DNA of 64,000 nt, from positions 1 through 64,000 of the forward strand of contig MPNW01000359.1 of assembly GCA_011800805.1 (NCBI GenBank), written 5' to 3'. The position numbers were made by a program, and so were the translations under genes. The notes beneath the pieces are model-generated. The model saw only the letters and a list, made by a program, of their open reading frames with translations, was not told the origin of the DNA and searched no databases. Positions 23,414 through 33,498 of this stretch are shown one piece after another. The stretch comes from Hirudo medicinalis (taxonomy: Eukaryota; Annelida; Clitellata; Hirudinida; Hirudinidae). Positions within the stretch are counted from its first letter, which is position 1. Every line of letters begins with the position of its first letter.

Positions 23414-25181
23414 TGTCATCTCTCGACAAATAGTGATTCGTGCTCGACGCTGGATATGGCGACGTCGGAAAGGACTGAAAATGTTTTGCCGGAGAAGTGA
23501 ATCCGTCGTTGTGCACGTGTTCGTGAGCCTTAGGAAAATATTTTCTCAGGCCAATGGATGGGATGAGCGAACTCTTGTAATGGGAGCCAAGAGGGTGCAG
23601 CTTATTGGGCGGGGCCAAGATGGAGGGTTTGAATTGATCAGGTGATGAAAGAACTCCACGATCTGTGGATTCTGAGGTCTGTGAGTTCGGCAATTTGGCG
23701 GAGGTAGGCGGATCGCATTTTCGCGTTTTCAAGGACTTATTCTGACCGCGACCATCGTTTTGCTCCTGGACGAGGTATTTGATGCACGGTCTGCGATGTC
23801 TGTGTCCCCACAGATTTTCTCTTGTCTTGAAGCTCTTTCCGCACTGGCACTGAAAAGGTCTTTCGTTTGAATGAATCCTCTCGTGCAATCTGACGGCAGA
23901 AGAGTCTTTAAATCTCTTGCCGCAGACTCTACATTCGCATGGATACTCGTCCGTGTGCTTGTAGAGGTTGTGCTTCTTCAGGTGAACTTTCAGTTTGAAT
24001 CCGATGCCGCACGATTCGCACCGGTAAGGCCTCACCTCGACATGAAGCAAGGAGTGGCGCTGTCTGGCTGCAGCCGAGGCAAATTGCTTTCCACATATTG
24101 AGCACACCTCTCTCGGTTTTATCACCTTGCTTGAATTCTTCTTGTCCTGTCCTTGACCTACCTTGTTTCTTTCTGCCGATTTGTGGACATCGGCGTCTGT
24201 CTTCTTCAAGCGAAAGGTCTCAAAGAATCGATCGTTGGTCTGTTTGAAGATCTCGCTTCTCTTGACATCCTCAGAACTTAGATTGTCGTCTGACAGGAGA
24301 CCTTGCTTAAAAGTGACGCTGACTTCAAAAGCGCACTGTCCTAACTGCTTCTTCTCATGGAAAGTACTTTGTCTCTGTGCCTGGAACTTATTCTTCGTTG
24401 GAGTTTCGCGAAACTTTGCAGGAGTGCACGGCTTGCTTTGGGGGACTGCATTCTTGCTCTTGAACCTCTCCGAATACTTGGTGGTATCGTCTGAAGTCTC
24501 CATAAAGTTCAGATCATCTATCATGTCTTTGATTGGTTTCTGTCTCTTCCCGAGCGAATCCGAGCACACTTTGCATTGGTCGTTGTCACCGAGAGCGAGG
24601 TTCGAGCGACAAGTGACGCACGTCTTCAGACATTTCTTGTTTTCCAGCTGACAATACGTCGTCGAGTTGAATGTGACGTCGTGCAGCACGCGATCCATAG
24701 CTGGATCAGAGTGACTCTCCTTGTAAGCTAAACGCGACGACGACGACGACGTTGATGAAGATGACGACGATGATGGTTGTTGTTGTTGTTGTTGTTGTTG
24801 TTGTTCTGATCGTATTTCGATGTTTTGAATCAAATCGGGCAGTGACGTGTTTCGCCGTTCAGATGAATTTGCACATTTCATGGCTGATGAGTAGTTGAGA
24901 TCCACAAGGTCGTTGTTGTACAGGTTCTCGAAAGTTTCCTTTTGATCGCTTCCACCTGGATTGCCTGAAGGACTCGCTGACGATTGATCGGCACAGAACT
25001 CGGCATAAGAATTTGTGGAATCAATCCAGGAATCTTCGTTGCAGAAGGAGTCTGCCAAAGAGTATTCATATTCTGAAGAGAACTTGTTCCAGATGTAGTT
25101 GTGTTTGTCAGACTGTGATCTGTTGAGGAGAGGGTCAGTGTAACAGGGATACCTGTTGTCCCACGAGTAATAGAACTCCAT
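23361..25181 (-). CDS. C2H2 zinc-finger protein
   Basis: This is a probable nuclear DNA-binding factor of 606 residues with a Ser/Asp/Gln-rich N-terminal half and a poly-Gln then poly-Ser stretch (residues about 127-150). A CxxC pair (CVTCRSNLALGDNDQCKVC, about 190-210) could be a small zinc knuckle. Four fingers follow at about residues 360-465: CSICGKQFASAAARQRHSLLH, CESCGIGFKLKVHLKKHNLYKH, CRVCGKRFKDSSAVRLHERIH and a last finger starting QCQCGKSF with CxC spacing. A basic Pro-rich tail follows. I cannot assign it to a named orthologue. The ATG at 25181 lies 18 bases after a good acceptor (TTGAAATTTCAG), so a 5' exon probably exists. The stop at 23361 is suspect because another frame stays open across it. 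Confidence 0.82.
   Translation of the reverse strand: MEFYYSWDNRYPCYTDPLLNRSQSDKHNYIWNKFSSEYEYSLADSFCNEDSWIDSTNSYAEFCADQSSASPSGNPGGSDQKETFENLYNNDLVDLNYSSAMKCANSSERRNTSLPDLIQNIEIRSEQQQQQQQQQPSSSSSSSTSSSSSRLAYKESHSDPAMDRVLHDVTFNSTTYCQLENKKCLKTCVTCRSNLALGDNDQCKVCSDSLGKRQKPIKDMIDDLNFMETSDDTTKYSERFKSKNAVPQSKPCTPAKFRETPTKNKFQAQRQSTFHEKKQLGQCAFEVSVTFKQGLLSDDNLSSEDVKRSEIFKQTNDRFFETFRLKKTDADVHKSAERNKVGQGQDKKNSSKVIKPREVCSICGKQFASAAARQRHSLLHVEVRPYRCESCGIGFKLKVHLKKHNLYKHTDEYPCECRVCGKRFKDSSAVRLHERIHSNERPFQCQCGKSFKTRENLWGHRHRRPCIKYLVQEQNDGRGQNKSLKTRKCDPPTSAKLPNSQTSESTDRGVLSSPDQFKPSILAPPNKLHPLGSHYKSSLIPSIGLRKYFPKAHEHVHNDGFTSPAKHFQSFPTSPYPASSTNHYLSRDDIDYQTRTVLPPFLRSNR
24767..24806. repeat. (TTG)n run coding for poly-Gln
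   Basis: A trinucleotide run inside the zinc-finger exon encodes nine to ten Gln on the minus strand. It is next to GAC/GAT triplets that encode Ser. It is coding and likely length-polymorphic. Confidence 0.85.
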
Positions 25182-25199
25182 CCGACCTGTACTGGCTGA

Positions 25200-26870
25200 A
25201 ATTTCAAGAAGTAATTCTTTACTTATTTGATAAATTATTAATAATTTACTTACTTAATTAATTCACATTATTATGAATTATTATTATGCGAGCCGCTTTT
25301 TAAACGCTCAAAAAAAGAAACTAACCATCCTACTAAAGCTTATTTGGATTACTACGTCAAGCGAACTTCAAGCAAAATAGATGAAGAAAAAAAAATATTC
25401 GGTGTTGTCCAAGAAGACGAGATGATGATGATGATCCTCAATCAAGGTGTGACAAGAAGTACCTGCTCTTCATGCGTTGCCTAAGGTCAGAACAGCGCAA
25501 GAATCCCTGACTATTTGCTCCGGCTAAAATCGATTGCAGCTTCTTAAAAGTGAATTCCTCTAGCGGAAGCTCTTTCATTAGGAGGCAATTTTTTGACCTG
25601 GAGTTTCATTTAATGACCTTCGATGGCTCGTTTTCAAAGATCCTGATTTGACAAGTTTGGTTTGTTTGTACATTTTTTTAAAGTCCCTTGCGTAACTGAG
25701 ATGATTTGGTCTGTGAACCTCAGTCATCCGGGAATCAGTTATTGGGAATCGTTCCATTTATGCGGCGCTTAACAATTTATTTCGCGCGGAAGGATGCCAT
25801 TGAGTTTGTCTAATAATGTCTCAATTAACATCGCGAAGGTACCATCGTCGGTCGCCTAATAAAATCAAGTGACATTACTTTACTCTCACCATTTATCACA
25901 ATCATTCGAACGATCGCTTCATTAACGTCATATCGATCTCCTATGATTTCACTGAACAGCATTTATCCACTAGTGCTGCTCTTGTGTTTTTATTGTCGTC
26001 GTGAAAAATAATTCTCCCCTTTTCCGATGAGGATGCAGCCTGCCAGTCAAGATGGCCTGGCAGAGTGGTAGAATATTACTTTTCAATTTAGCAATTATAA
26101 TGACAGTCCAGGTGAGTTGGAGATGGCGATGAGAAAACAGCATCTTGCGCTGCAGAGTTTGATGAATGGATGGGAGCAGTTTTTTGATGCGCCCACTCGA
26201 ATGGTCTTTGATGTCTTCCTGGGGAGAGATTGTGTTCCTTTCCATTGTATGGAAACTGCATGTGGCTGCTTATTAGGACGCTAAGGAGTTGCTTTTAGAT
26301 TCGAATTAAATAAACAGTTGCTCTAAGCTGCCTCTGATAAATCACCGTCCTTCACAAAAGAAAATAAGAGCATGGATCGATACGTTGGTTTTGAAGTCTT
26401 TGGAAAGCTCTCGGTGTCATCTCCATGATCATCATCATCACCATCATCATCACCATCATCACCATCATCTTTCTCTGGCAGGTCTCAATTCAAGCACTAG
26501 GCAACATCTCATCAATTAAAATTTAAAAATTCCCTCGACCAATCATCTTCTTTGTTTGAGAAACTCATCGTCCAATCGCCTGTGACTGTTTCCATGACAA
26601 GTGCGCAAAGTGTCCGCGCACTATTTAGTGATTCGTCGGACATGACGAGAACCTGACGTTGGGCGGACTGGAAAAGAAACCGGTTTTCCAGGCCTTAATG
26701 TCCCTCGTTATCCGCTTAATTATTTAATAGCCGAGAAGATCATTCCATGCGATCCGGACCAGAGAAATGCATGGAGTCTCACGCAAACACGTACTTTAAG
26801 TGCTTGAAGCATTGCATGCTGGAGACAATTTTTTGCAATTATTTGGACATCTTATTATTACTATTAATTA
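25200..26870. other. Intergenic stretch, no gene supported
   Basis: This is upstream of the zinc-finger gene. Short frames (25970-26245 and others) lack splice context. A (CAT)n tract lies at about 26426-26468. Confidence 0.5.
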
Positions 26871-26875
26871 AGGCT

Positions 26876-26894
26876 ATTATTATTATTATTATTA

Positions 26895-26984
<90 letters not shown>

Positions 26985-27006
26985 GCAGTNATTATTATTA
27001 TTATTA

Positions 27007-27105
<99 letters not shown>
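26876..27105. repeat. (ATT)n microsatellite containing an N
   Basis: About 230 bases of ATT units with rare GTT variants, broken by AGCAGT and an undetermined base at 26990. The AGCAGT string recurs at the right end (about 27105-27110), so the two halves may be a collapsed or duplicated array. Confidence 0.95.
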
Positions 27106-27119
27106 GCAGTAGTATTATT

Positions 27120-28038
27120 GTTGATAATTATAAGAACGTCTTCGTTATTACGTTCATTGACGTAATTAATTTATTTAAAAGGAAATAATTGATGGCTTTT
27201 TTTTACGGAGGGTCGGGTGCAAGCAGATACGACGACTAAGGGGCTACAACGGATTTGGAGGGGCGCAGTTTCAATAATAGAATTTTTTAATTAATATCCG
27301 TCCGAAGATAATCTCAAGTCTTAATTAAGAGGGAGTGTATTTAAGATGCATCCTTTATTATGATCATGTGCTCAACTCCATCTCATGGAACTCTTCCTGA
27401 CGACGGAGAAGACTAATTACAATCACCGGCATTCCTCAGGATCGCCTTCAGGTTTCCAGGTCTTTTGTTTCGCTAGAATCAATTGGAAAGGCTTTGATAG
27501 AAAGTACACATTCATTCCATCCTTCCGTCATTAGGAGAATCATGTTAATTAAAACTTTTCCAATGACCTAATGTCGATCTCGACCTCACTCCTCCATTTT
27601 TTGTGTGCATGAAACAAGTTGTTCAAGAGAAAAAGAAAACTTTTCATCTAGAAAATGCCTTTCAAAATGACGTCATTTTTTATGGGGAAAAGAGAATCTG
27701 TAAGGTTCGTTGTTTCTCATTTTCTGCTCGAAAGGACTGGAGTCCTCTCGATGAACACGTTCCCCACGAAACAGGTGAACCAAACGTTCGCCACCACTGA
27801 AGCATGAAACTCTCTTTCCACGCTTCCATCTTTGCGGAGCTGGAAAAGGTGGAAAGATCCATCCGGCACAAGCACCGCCACTGCGGACTCGGTGATACTT
27901 TAAATTTCCGTCTCTTTCAGTCACGCAAACCAGCAGAAAAATCGAACGAAATCCTAGAAAGGATGCGAAGTCTTATACGCCTCTAATTGTGCCAACGAAG
28001 CATCATGCGAATTCATTCCATTTACTGCATCTTCACAG
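27120..28038. other. Intergenic stretch, no gene supported
   Basis: Mixed-composition DNA with open frames of 60-83 codons on both strands near 27600-27990. They have no recognisable motif or consistent splice sites. Confidence 0.45.
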
Positions 28039-28455
28039 GTGTTTACGCTGCCGATCCTGCACGTTGATGCCAACCTCCCCTCCCTGCATCATCAATTTGC
28101 AATTTTTTTTCTTATTTACAAAGCTGATTCAGTTTGTTTGTTTGTTTGTTTTTTAATTAATGTTTATTTAATAAAAATCATTTTATTTGCTGCAACGATT
28201 AATTTAAGAATTAATACTCCCAAATGTTTCTGTAAATTGAACAGCGATTCAAATACCAGAAATAGAAGAAATAAACGCTATAACAAGGAAATAATTCACA
28301 TCGGAATGAACATCGTGAGGCGAGTAATTCAATCTCAAGAAGAATTTCCAAGCATACTAACTCTGATGCACGAAGAAGACAATGACACAGGTGAGACTCA
28401 ATCTAGGTGGAAACTTCTTATCCTCCCTACTTTCAACAAGACACGTTTCACCACA

Positions 28456-28668
28456 GGTGACTTCATCTTCATTATCTTTTATATACCTGAGAACGTCATC
28501 GACGGCGATGGACCAATGGCAGGAGAGAATCGATTCATTTGCATCAAGGACTCCGCCCACCTCACCTGTACGATGGAAAGGATGCTGAAGATGGAGTGTT
28601 TCAATAATTGCATCTCTGCAGGTCACACTGATGCTGGCTCTTCAAGCATGAGCGTGTTTCAGGAATAA
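28456..28668 (+). CDS. Candidate terminal exon of an unrecognised gene
   Basis: A plus-strand frame open from 28039 ends at 28668. Its last part, after an acceptor-like ACCACAG at about 28455, encodes a Cys-containing segment (KDSAHLTCTMERMLKMECFNN) and stops. AATAAA-like motifs follow immediately (28667-28700). The composition is more protein-like than the AT-rich frame before it. No homology or matching upstream exon is apparent. It may equally be a chance frame. Confidence 0.22.
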   Translation, partial: GDFIFIIFYIPENVIDGDGPMAGENRFICIKDSAHLTCTMERMLKMECFNNCISAGHTDAGSSSMSVFQE

Positions 28669-28699
28669 ACTCCAAATAAATAAATTGATTACAATAAAG

Positions 28700-31500
28700 T
28701 GTAAATCTGGAAATAAATCCTCTTTCGGTGCTCAGCCTATTTTTAGTCGGCTTAATTTTAATTTTCGAGAAGCATTAAATAAACATGAAGGTGTTTTTTC
28801 ACCTTCTCTGATCACGTGACTTTCCCGCTCTTCTTCGGAAGCACTCTTTGATACCGACACTTGACCGACTCCATCTCATCCAACCAGAATGTGGAATGTT
28901 TTGATCTCCAAGGCCACCGTGAGACCATCATGGCATCATCGCACGTCCGACAGCATTCAAAACAATTGAACTTTCTAGAAAGTTGCTCTTATCGAACCAA
29001 TTGACTGTTTATTTCGGCAATTTTCTGATATTATTAACAGTTAGAACAATTAGTAACAATTTTTTTTAAATTGCCAACGACACATCAATTAACCATTTTC
29101 ATAAAACCCATGAAATACTGAAGATGTACGCTTCAAAGATTTTTAATCAAATTAATCCCCAAAATGATTCGCCCGTGAAAAGTAGTTTTTCTTGACTGGA
29201 ATTAGAGGAATGAATAATTCCTCTAATCTCCACGGAGAAGTTTGTTTTAACTCAAATGTTCGTTCGATCGCGACCCGCCATTAGAACCTCAATTAGTAGC
29301 CAAGATGAAAATTGTGTAAAATTGCATCACAAGATGCTTATGAAGTTCGCTCAATTTAAATTTCACTTGGCTTCTAAGTTTGCAAACTGTTAAGAGGTAA
29401 GAAGAGATGACAAAGAAATTGATGGCACTTTTGTCTGTAAGAGAAACAGACTATACATGTATTGTTGGATGTGTTGAATCATGATGACTAAAACAATGAA
29501 GTTTGTTAACATTCTGCCTCCCAAATATTAGAATTAGCAAGAATCTGTGCAATTAAGTTCCGTTGCAGAAGATAATTTGACTTCTTTGCTAAATTTTCCT
29601 TAAACACTGTGCTCTTTCTAATTGCACAGTTGTCTGACCTTGGCTGGGGATGACATCGGTTCAACCTTACCACAAACTCCTGACCAAGAACGAGTCCCTC
29701 AACTACCTGGTTGTTCGGAATTACGTGTGGACTTGTTTTCCAGATTTGCATCACGTGACTTCGACGTGGAAGTGACATGGAGGACCACCTAATGAATGAT
29801 TTAACATCCGCTTCACACATAATCGACGTACATGTTCGCTTTTAAATTTGACATCCCGTTGCCTGTAATTGCTTTTATTGTTATTATTGCCGTTATTACC
29901 GTATTATTATCATCATTTAATTGGTTATTATCAATATTGGTATCACTTAATTTTATTACGATTAATAATAATAAACATAATATTACCATAATAATATTAT
30001 TATAATATAATATATTATATTATTATTATTTATTATATAATATTATTGTGATATTATTAATATTACAATAATTATTAATAATATAATATACAATAATATT
30101 ATTGTAATGTTATTAATATTAATATTATTAATTATAAAAACAATATTATTATTATTATTATAATATAATATATTATATTATTATTTATTATATAATATTA
30201 TTGTAATATAATAATAATAATATTATTATATTATAATATATTTTATAATATATATTATATTATATATAATTATTATAACATTATAATATTTTATATTATA
30301 ATATTATTATTATTATTATATATTATAATAATATCCATATTTAATTATTATATAATAATTTAATAATAAACAATATAATTATAATATTACAATAATATTA
30401 TATAATAATAATAATAATATTATCACCAGTCATAATACTGTTATTAATAAAATAAGTGGCACTATCACCAATACTATCTTCGTAAGTGTTCATGATGACG
30501 ACGACGACGACGACGACGAGGATTATGAACCCCTCCCAACCGACGACCGACGGTCACTGGGTGCGTGTTTGCTTAAAAAATAAAGCATAAAAAGACATGC
30601 CTCCGAAAGTTTTCACAATCTCCATTTTTTGCATCCATCCGATGTGATGGGTTCTAATTAATAATCACTCGACCTCATTAATATTAATGACCCAATATGA
30701 CCTTCAGCTCGAAGCTAAGGTTCATCGGGATACGATATTTAATTCTACCAAAACAACAACCAAGGGTCAGGACGTTGTGCGAATCCTTTGTAACCGAGGT
30801 ATCAGATTCTGATAAGCATCATTTAACAATGGCCTAAATTAAAATGTTTAATATTCATAAGAGAGACAGATCAATCGATCAAAAGAGCCCAAACTACAAG
30901 TAAGCAGCACGCATTGAAGTCATTGTCGCCGTCACTTCGCGTGCAACTCTCGACGACACAAGCAGAAGAAACACAGTCTATTTAAGGGAAACACCAGCCA
31001 CATAGGTAACAAACAGAGCTCTTCTATCAATTCGTCGAATATCTTTTGTCGTGTCTTCAAGTAGGTTTGAGCTTCAATCTCTCGAGTTTTTCGCAAGGGT
31101 CCCTCGCACTTCGGATGTACGAATAGCTGTTGTCATAGTCTGAAGAGTCTTAATTTGGTAATTTGTGAGTCAGATTTCAATTTTATTTTTGCTTTATTTT
31201 CGTTTTGTTTTTTTTTTGTTGTTTTTTGTGCTCCAAGCTGGGGATTCATACTAGAATTCCCCAATCCTAGAATTTACATCTTAAATTGTCAAAACAAAAT
31301 TTGACTAAAATAACATCGTAAGTAGACAGCTAACGAAGCCATTATTTGCGTTATGATTAACGCACGTTTAAAACAATTATTAGTAATATTATTATAACTG
31401 GATGATTATCATCATCGTAATCGTCGTGTAATTAAAAATTATGTTTTTTACTAAGAAGGAAAACAAAATGAAGATAAAATGAGTGGAGAACTCGTGAAAG
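28700..31500. other. AT-rich intergenic stretch upstream of the GPCR gene
   Basis: No gene is supported. A 104-codon minus-strand frame at 29506-29820 has no recognisable motif or splice context. The stretch also contains the AT-palindrome region at 29935-30425 and a short (GAC)n run at about 30495-30520. Confidence 0.5.
29935..30425. repeat. AT-only palindromic repeat region
   Basis: Nearly 500 bases of almost pure A/T, built from ATTATT and ATAATAT motifs. Blocks around 29995-30045 and 30150-30200 are close copies of each other, and many parts are self-complementary (for example TATAATATAATATATTATAT), so they could form cruciforms. Confidence 0.88.
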
Positions 31501-32995
31501 ATGAATGATTCTGGAACTGCTGCCCCACATTCCAGTAAGTGATGCTGTGAACGAATTCACCATTGAATTAATTCACAAACAAAAATACAAATTGGTGCTC
31601 ATCCAATTTCCGATCATTTTTTCAGATTTCCAAGCCGTATCTCTCGAGGGAAATGGCGTCTCCATGGCAAGTTCTTCCCCAATTACGACTGAAAAAGTGA
31701 GAGTTAAGATTTACCCAGAGGTATGGCTCTACGTATCTCCCATAATATTCTTCCTCGGCGTGGCGGGAAACATCCTGACGATTCTGGTTATGAAGAGAAG
31801 ACGCCTCAGAAGGACCACCACAGCCGTCTACCTCATTCTTTTGGCGATAGCAGACACTTTGGCGTTAGTTTGGAGGATACCAGCCGAATTTTTCGAAGCA
31901 GCAGGAGCGGGCATATTCAAAGATATAAACAGGTTGGTGTTTCATTGGTGAAGCACTCACTCATCATGATAAACAAAATAATAAATGTGTTCTTCTTAAA
32001 GATGGACTTGCAGAATCGAAAAGTTCCTCTTCTATACGTTCAGCGATATTGCCATTTGGATATTGGTCCTGTTCACAATCGATAGGTTTATCGCTGTCTG
32101 CTTGCCGTTTTACAAAGCAAAGGTGTGCCTCCCGAGAAGGGCTTTGATGGCATGCGGAGTCACCTCAATAATTCTGATCGGGAAGAACTTCCACGTATTT
32201 TGGACTCGTGGGGAGTTATACGATAAAACAGGTAGAGTACAAAGCATGTGCGGACGAACGGCCCATCACTTCGAACATTACGTCAGACCTTGGATTGCAT
32301 TTACGACGATCACGCTCTTGCCGTTCCTCATAATTGTCACGTGCAACATTTCCATTGTCGTCCACCTCGTGAAAGCGCGCCACAAAGTCGTCTTCCATCA
32401 AAAACCGGATGTCGGAAGAAAAGAAACGTCTTCTTTATTTCACCGTTCATTTAAGTCCTCCACTCTCACTTCAAGTTTCAGCCAATCTATGCCCTTGAAC
32501 CAAGGAGTTCGTGGAACGTCGAAAGTCTTCACACAAACGACACTCATGTGTCTCAGTACTTCGGTGGCTTTTCTCATATGCGTCTCGCCCAGTATTATTC
32601 TCACTCTGGGACGCATAAATTGGTCCAGTGATCCGAAATCCGTCCACGCGTTCGGAATAGCTCAGTCTGTCAACTACCAACTCAGTTGCTTGAATCATGC
32701 CATAAATTTTTTCCTTTACTGCCTCTCAGGTCAAAGATTTAGACGTGAACTGAGCGACATGGTCAGGGGTCGCCCAGACGGCGCATTCCGAGGCAGTAAG
32801 AAACCAGAAGCAGACTTGCACAAGGCGTCCGCATCGAACAGTTTTAGCGAGAGCAAACAAGACAACTTAAGGGTAAGTACTGGCGTACTGGACACCATCC
32901 AAGAGACCTCTCCCCGGATAGAACAGGAGCCCGACTTGAAGGATGCGGTCAATAACGTCGAACATAACCGTCAGGAAAACACATTACCGCATTAA
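31501..32995 (+). CDS. Rhodopsin-class GPCR, FMRFamide-receptor-like
   Basis: This is a seven-transmembrane, probably peptide-activated receptor. Three exons splice in phase into 444 residues: 31501-31534 (donor GTAAGT), 31626-31932 and 32002-32995. The N-terminus starts MNDSGTAAPHS, with an N-glycosylation site. TM1 holds the GN motif (GVAGNILTILVM) and TM2 includes LLAIADTLALV. The conserved TM3 Cys is rebuilt exactly across intron 2 (RWTCRIEKFLFYTFSD). The TM3 end reads TIDRFIAVC, so DRF replaces DRY. ECL2 has the partner Cys (QSMCGR). TM6 reads FLICVSPSIILTL and TM7 reads LSCLNHAINFFLYCLSGQRFRREL. The DRF and the NxAINFFLYCLSGQ(R/K)FR form are typical of invertebrate FMRFamide-like receptors. 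A long Ser/Asp/Glu-rich cytosolic tail follows. The ligand cannot be told from sequence. Confidence 0.9.
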
Positions 32996-33001
32996 AATGC
33001 T

Positions 33002-33498
33002 AGTCAATTATGCTTCATCGACATCGCTCAATAGGACAGGAGCAATTATTTCGTCACGTGAAACTGCCAATCATTGCAAATGTTCTGAAAATAATAGAGC
33101 TTCATCAAGCTTACAATAAACTCGCATCCTGTTTCACAGAAGCAAATTACTCTGGTAAAACACGGATTCCAAAAGTTTATTACGAAATAAACACTTGACT
33201 ATAAACTGAAATGCACTAAATAATCACTTGAGAAATAAACAGGTACTCAATATCGAACACTGAAAATCAAAAGATAACTTTCATCCATTCCCAAGAAAGT
33301 TAAATTTTAAGATTTAATCCATGCTTAGCACATAAAGAAAACTCATTCCAAAAAGCAGGTAATAAATGAGCAATATTATCACCAGTTACCACTAACTCGA
33401 TGGTAGCAAAATTGTAAATAGAGGCACAAATGAGGTACGAAACGACACTGCAGAAACAAAAAACACCATTTGTTCATCAAATGAGCAGATAATTCGAG
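33002..33498. other. 3' flanks of the GPCR and IGF2BP genes
   Basis: This convergent intergenic stretch holds the GPCR 3' untranslated region, with AATAAA-like motifs around 33186-33240, and the 3' end of the KH-protein gene. No other gene is seen. Confidence 0.5.

Noticed and set aside
24163..24651. 162-codon plus-strand frame opposite the zinc-finger gene
   Set aside because: It is an antisense shadow of the coding exon, with Ser/Leu/Cys composition typical of the reverse complement.
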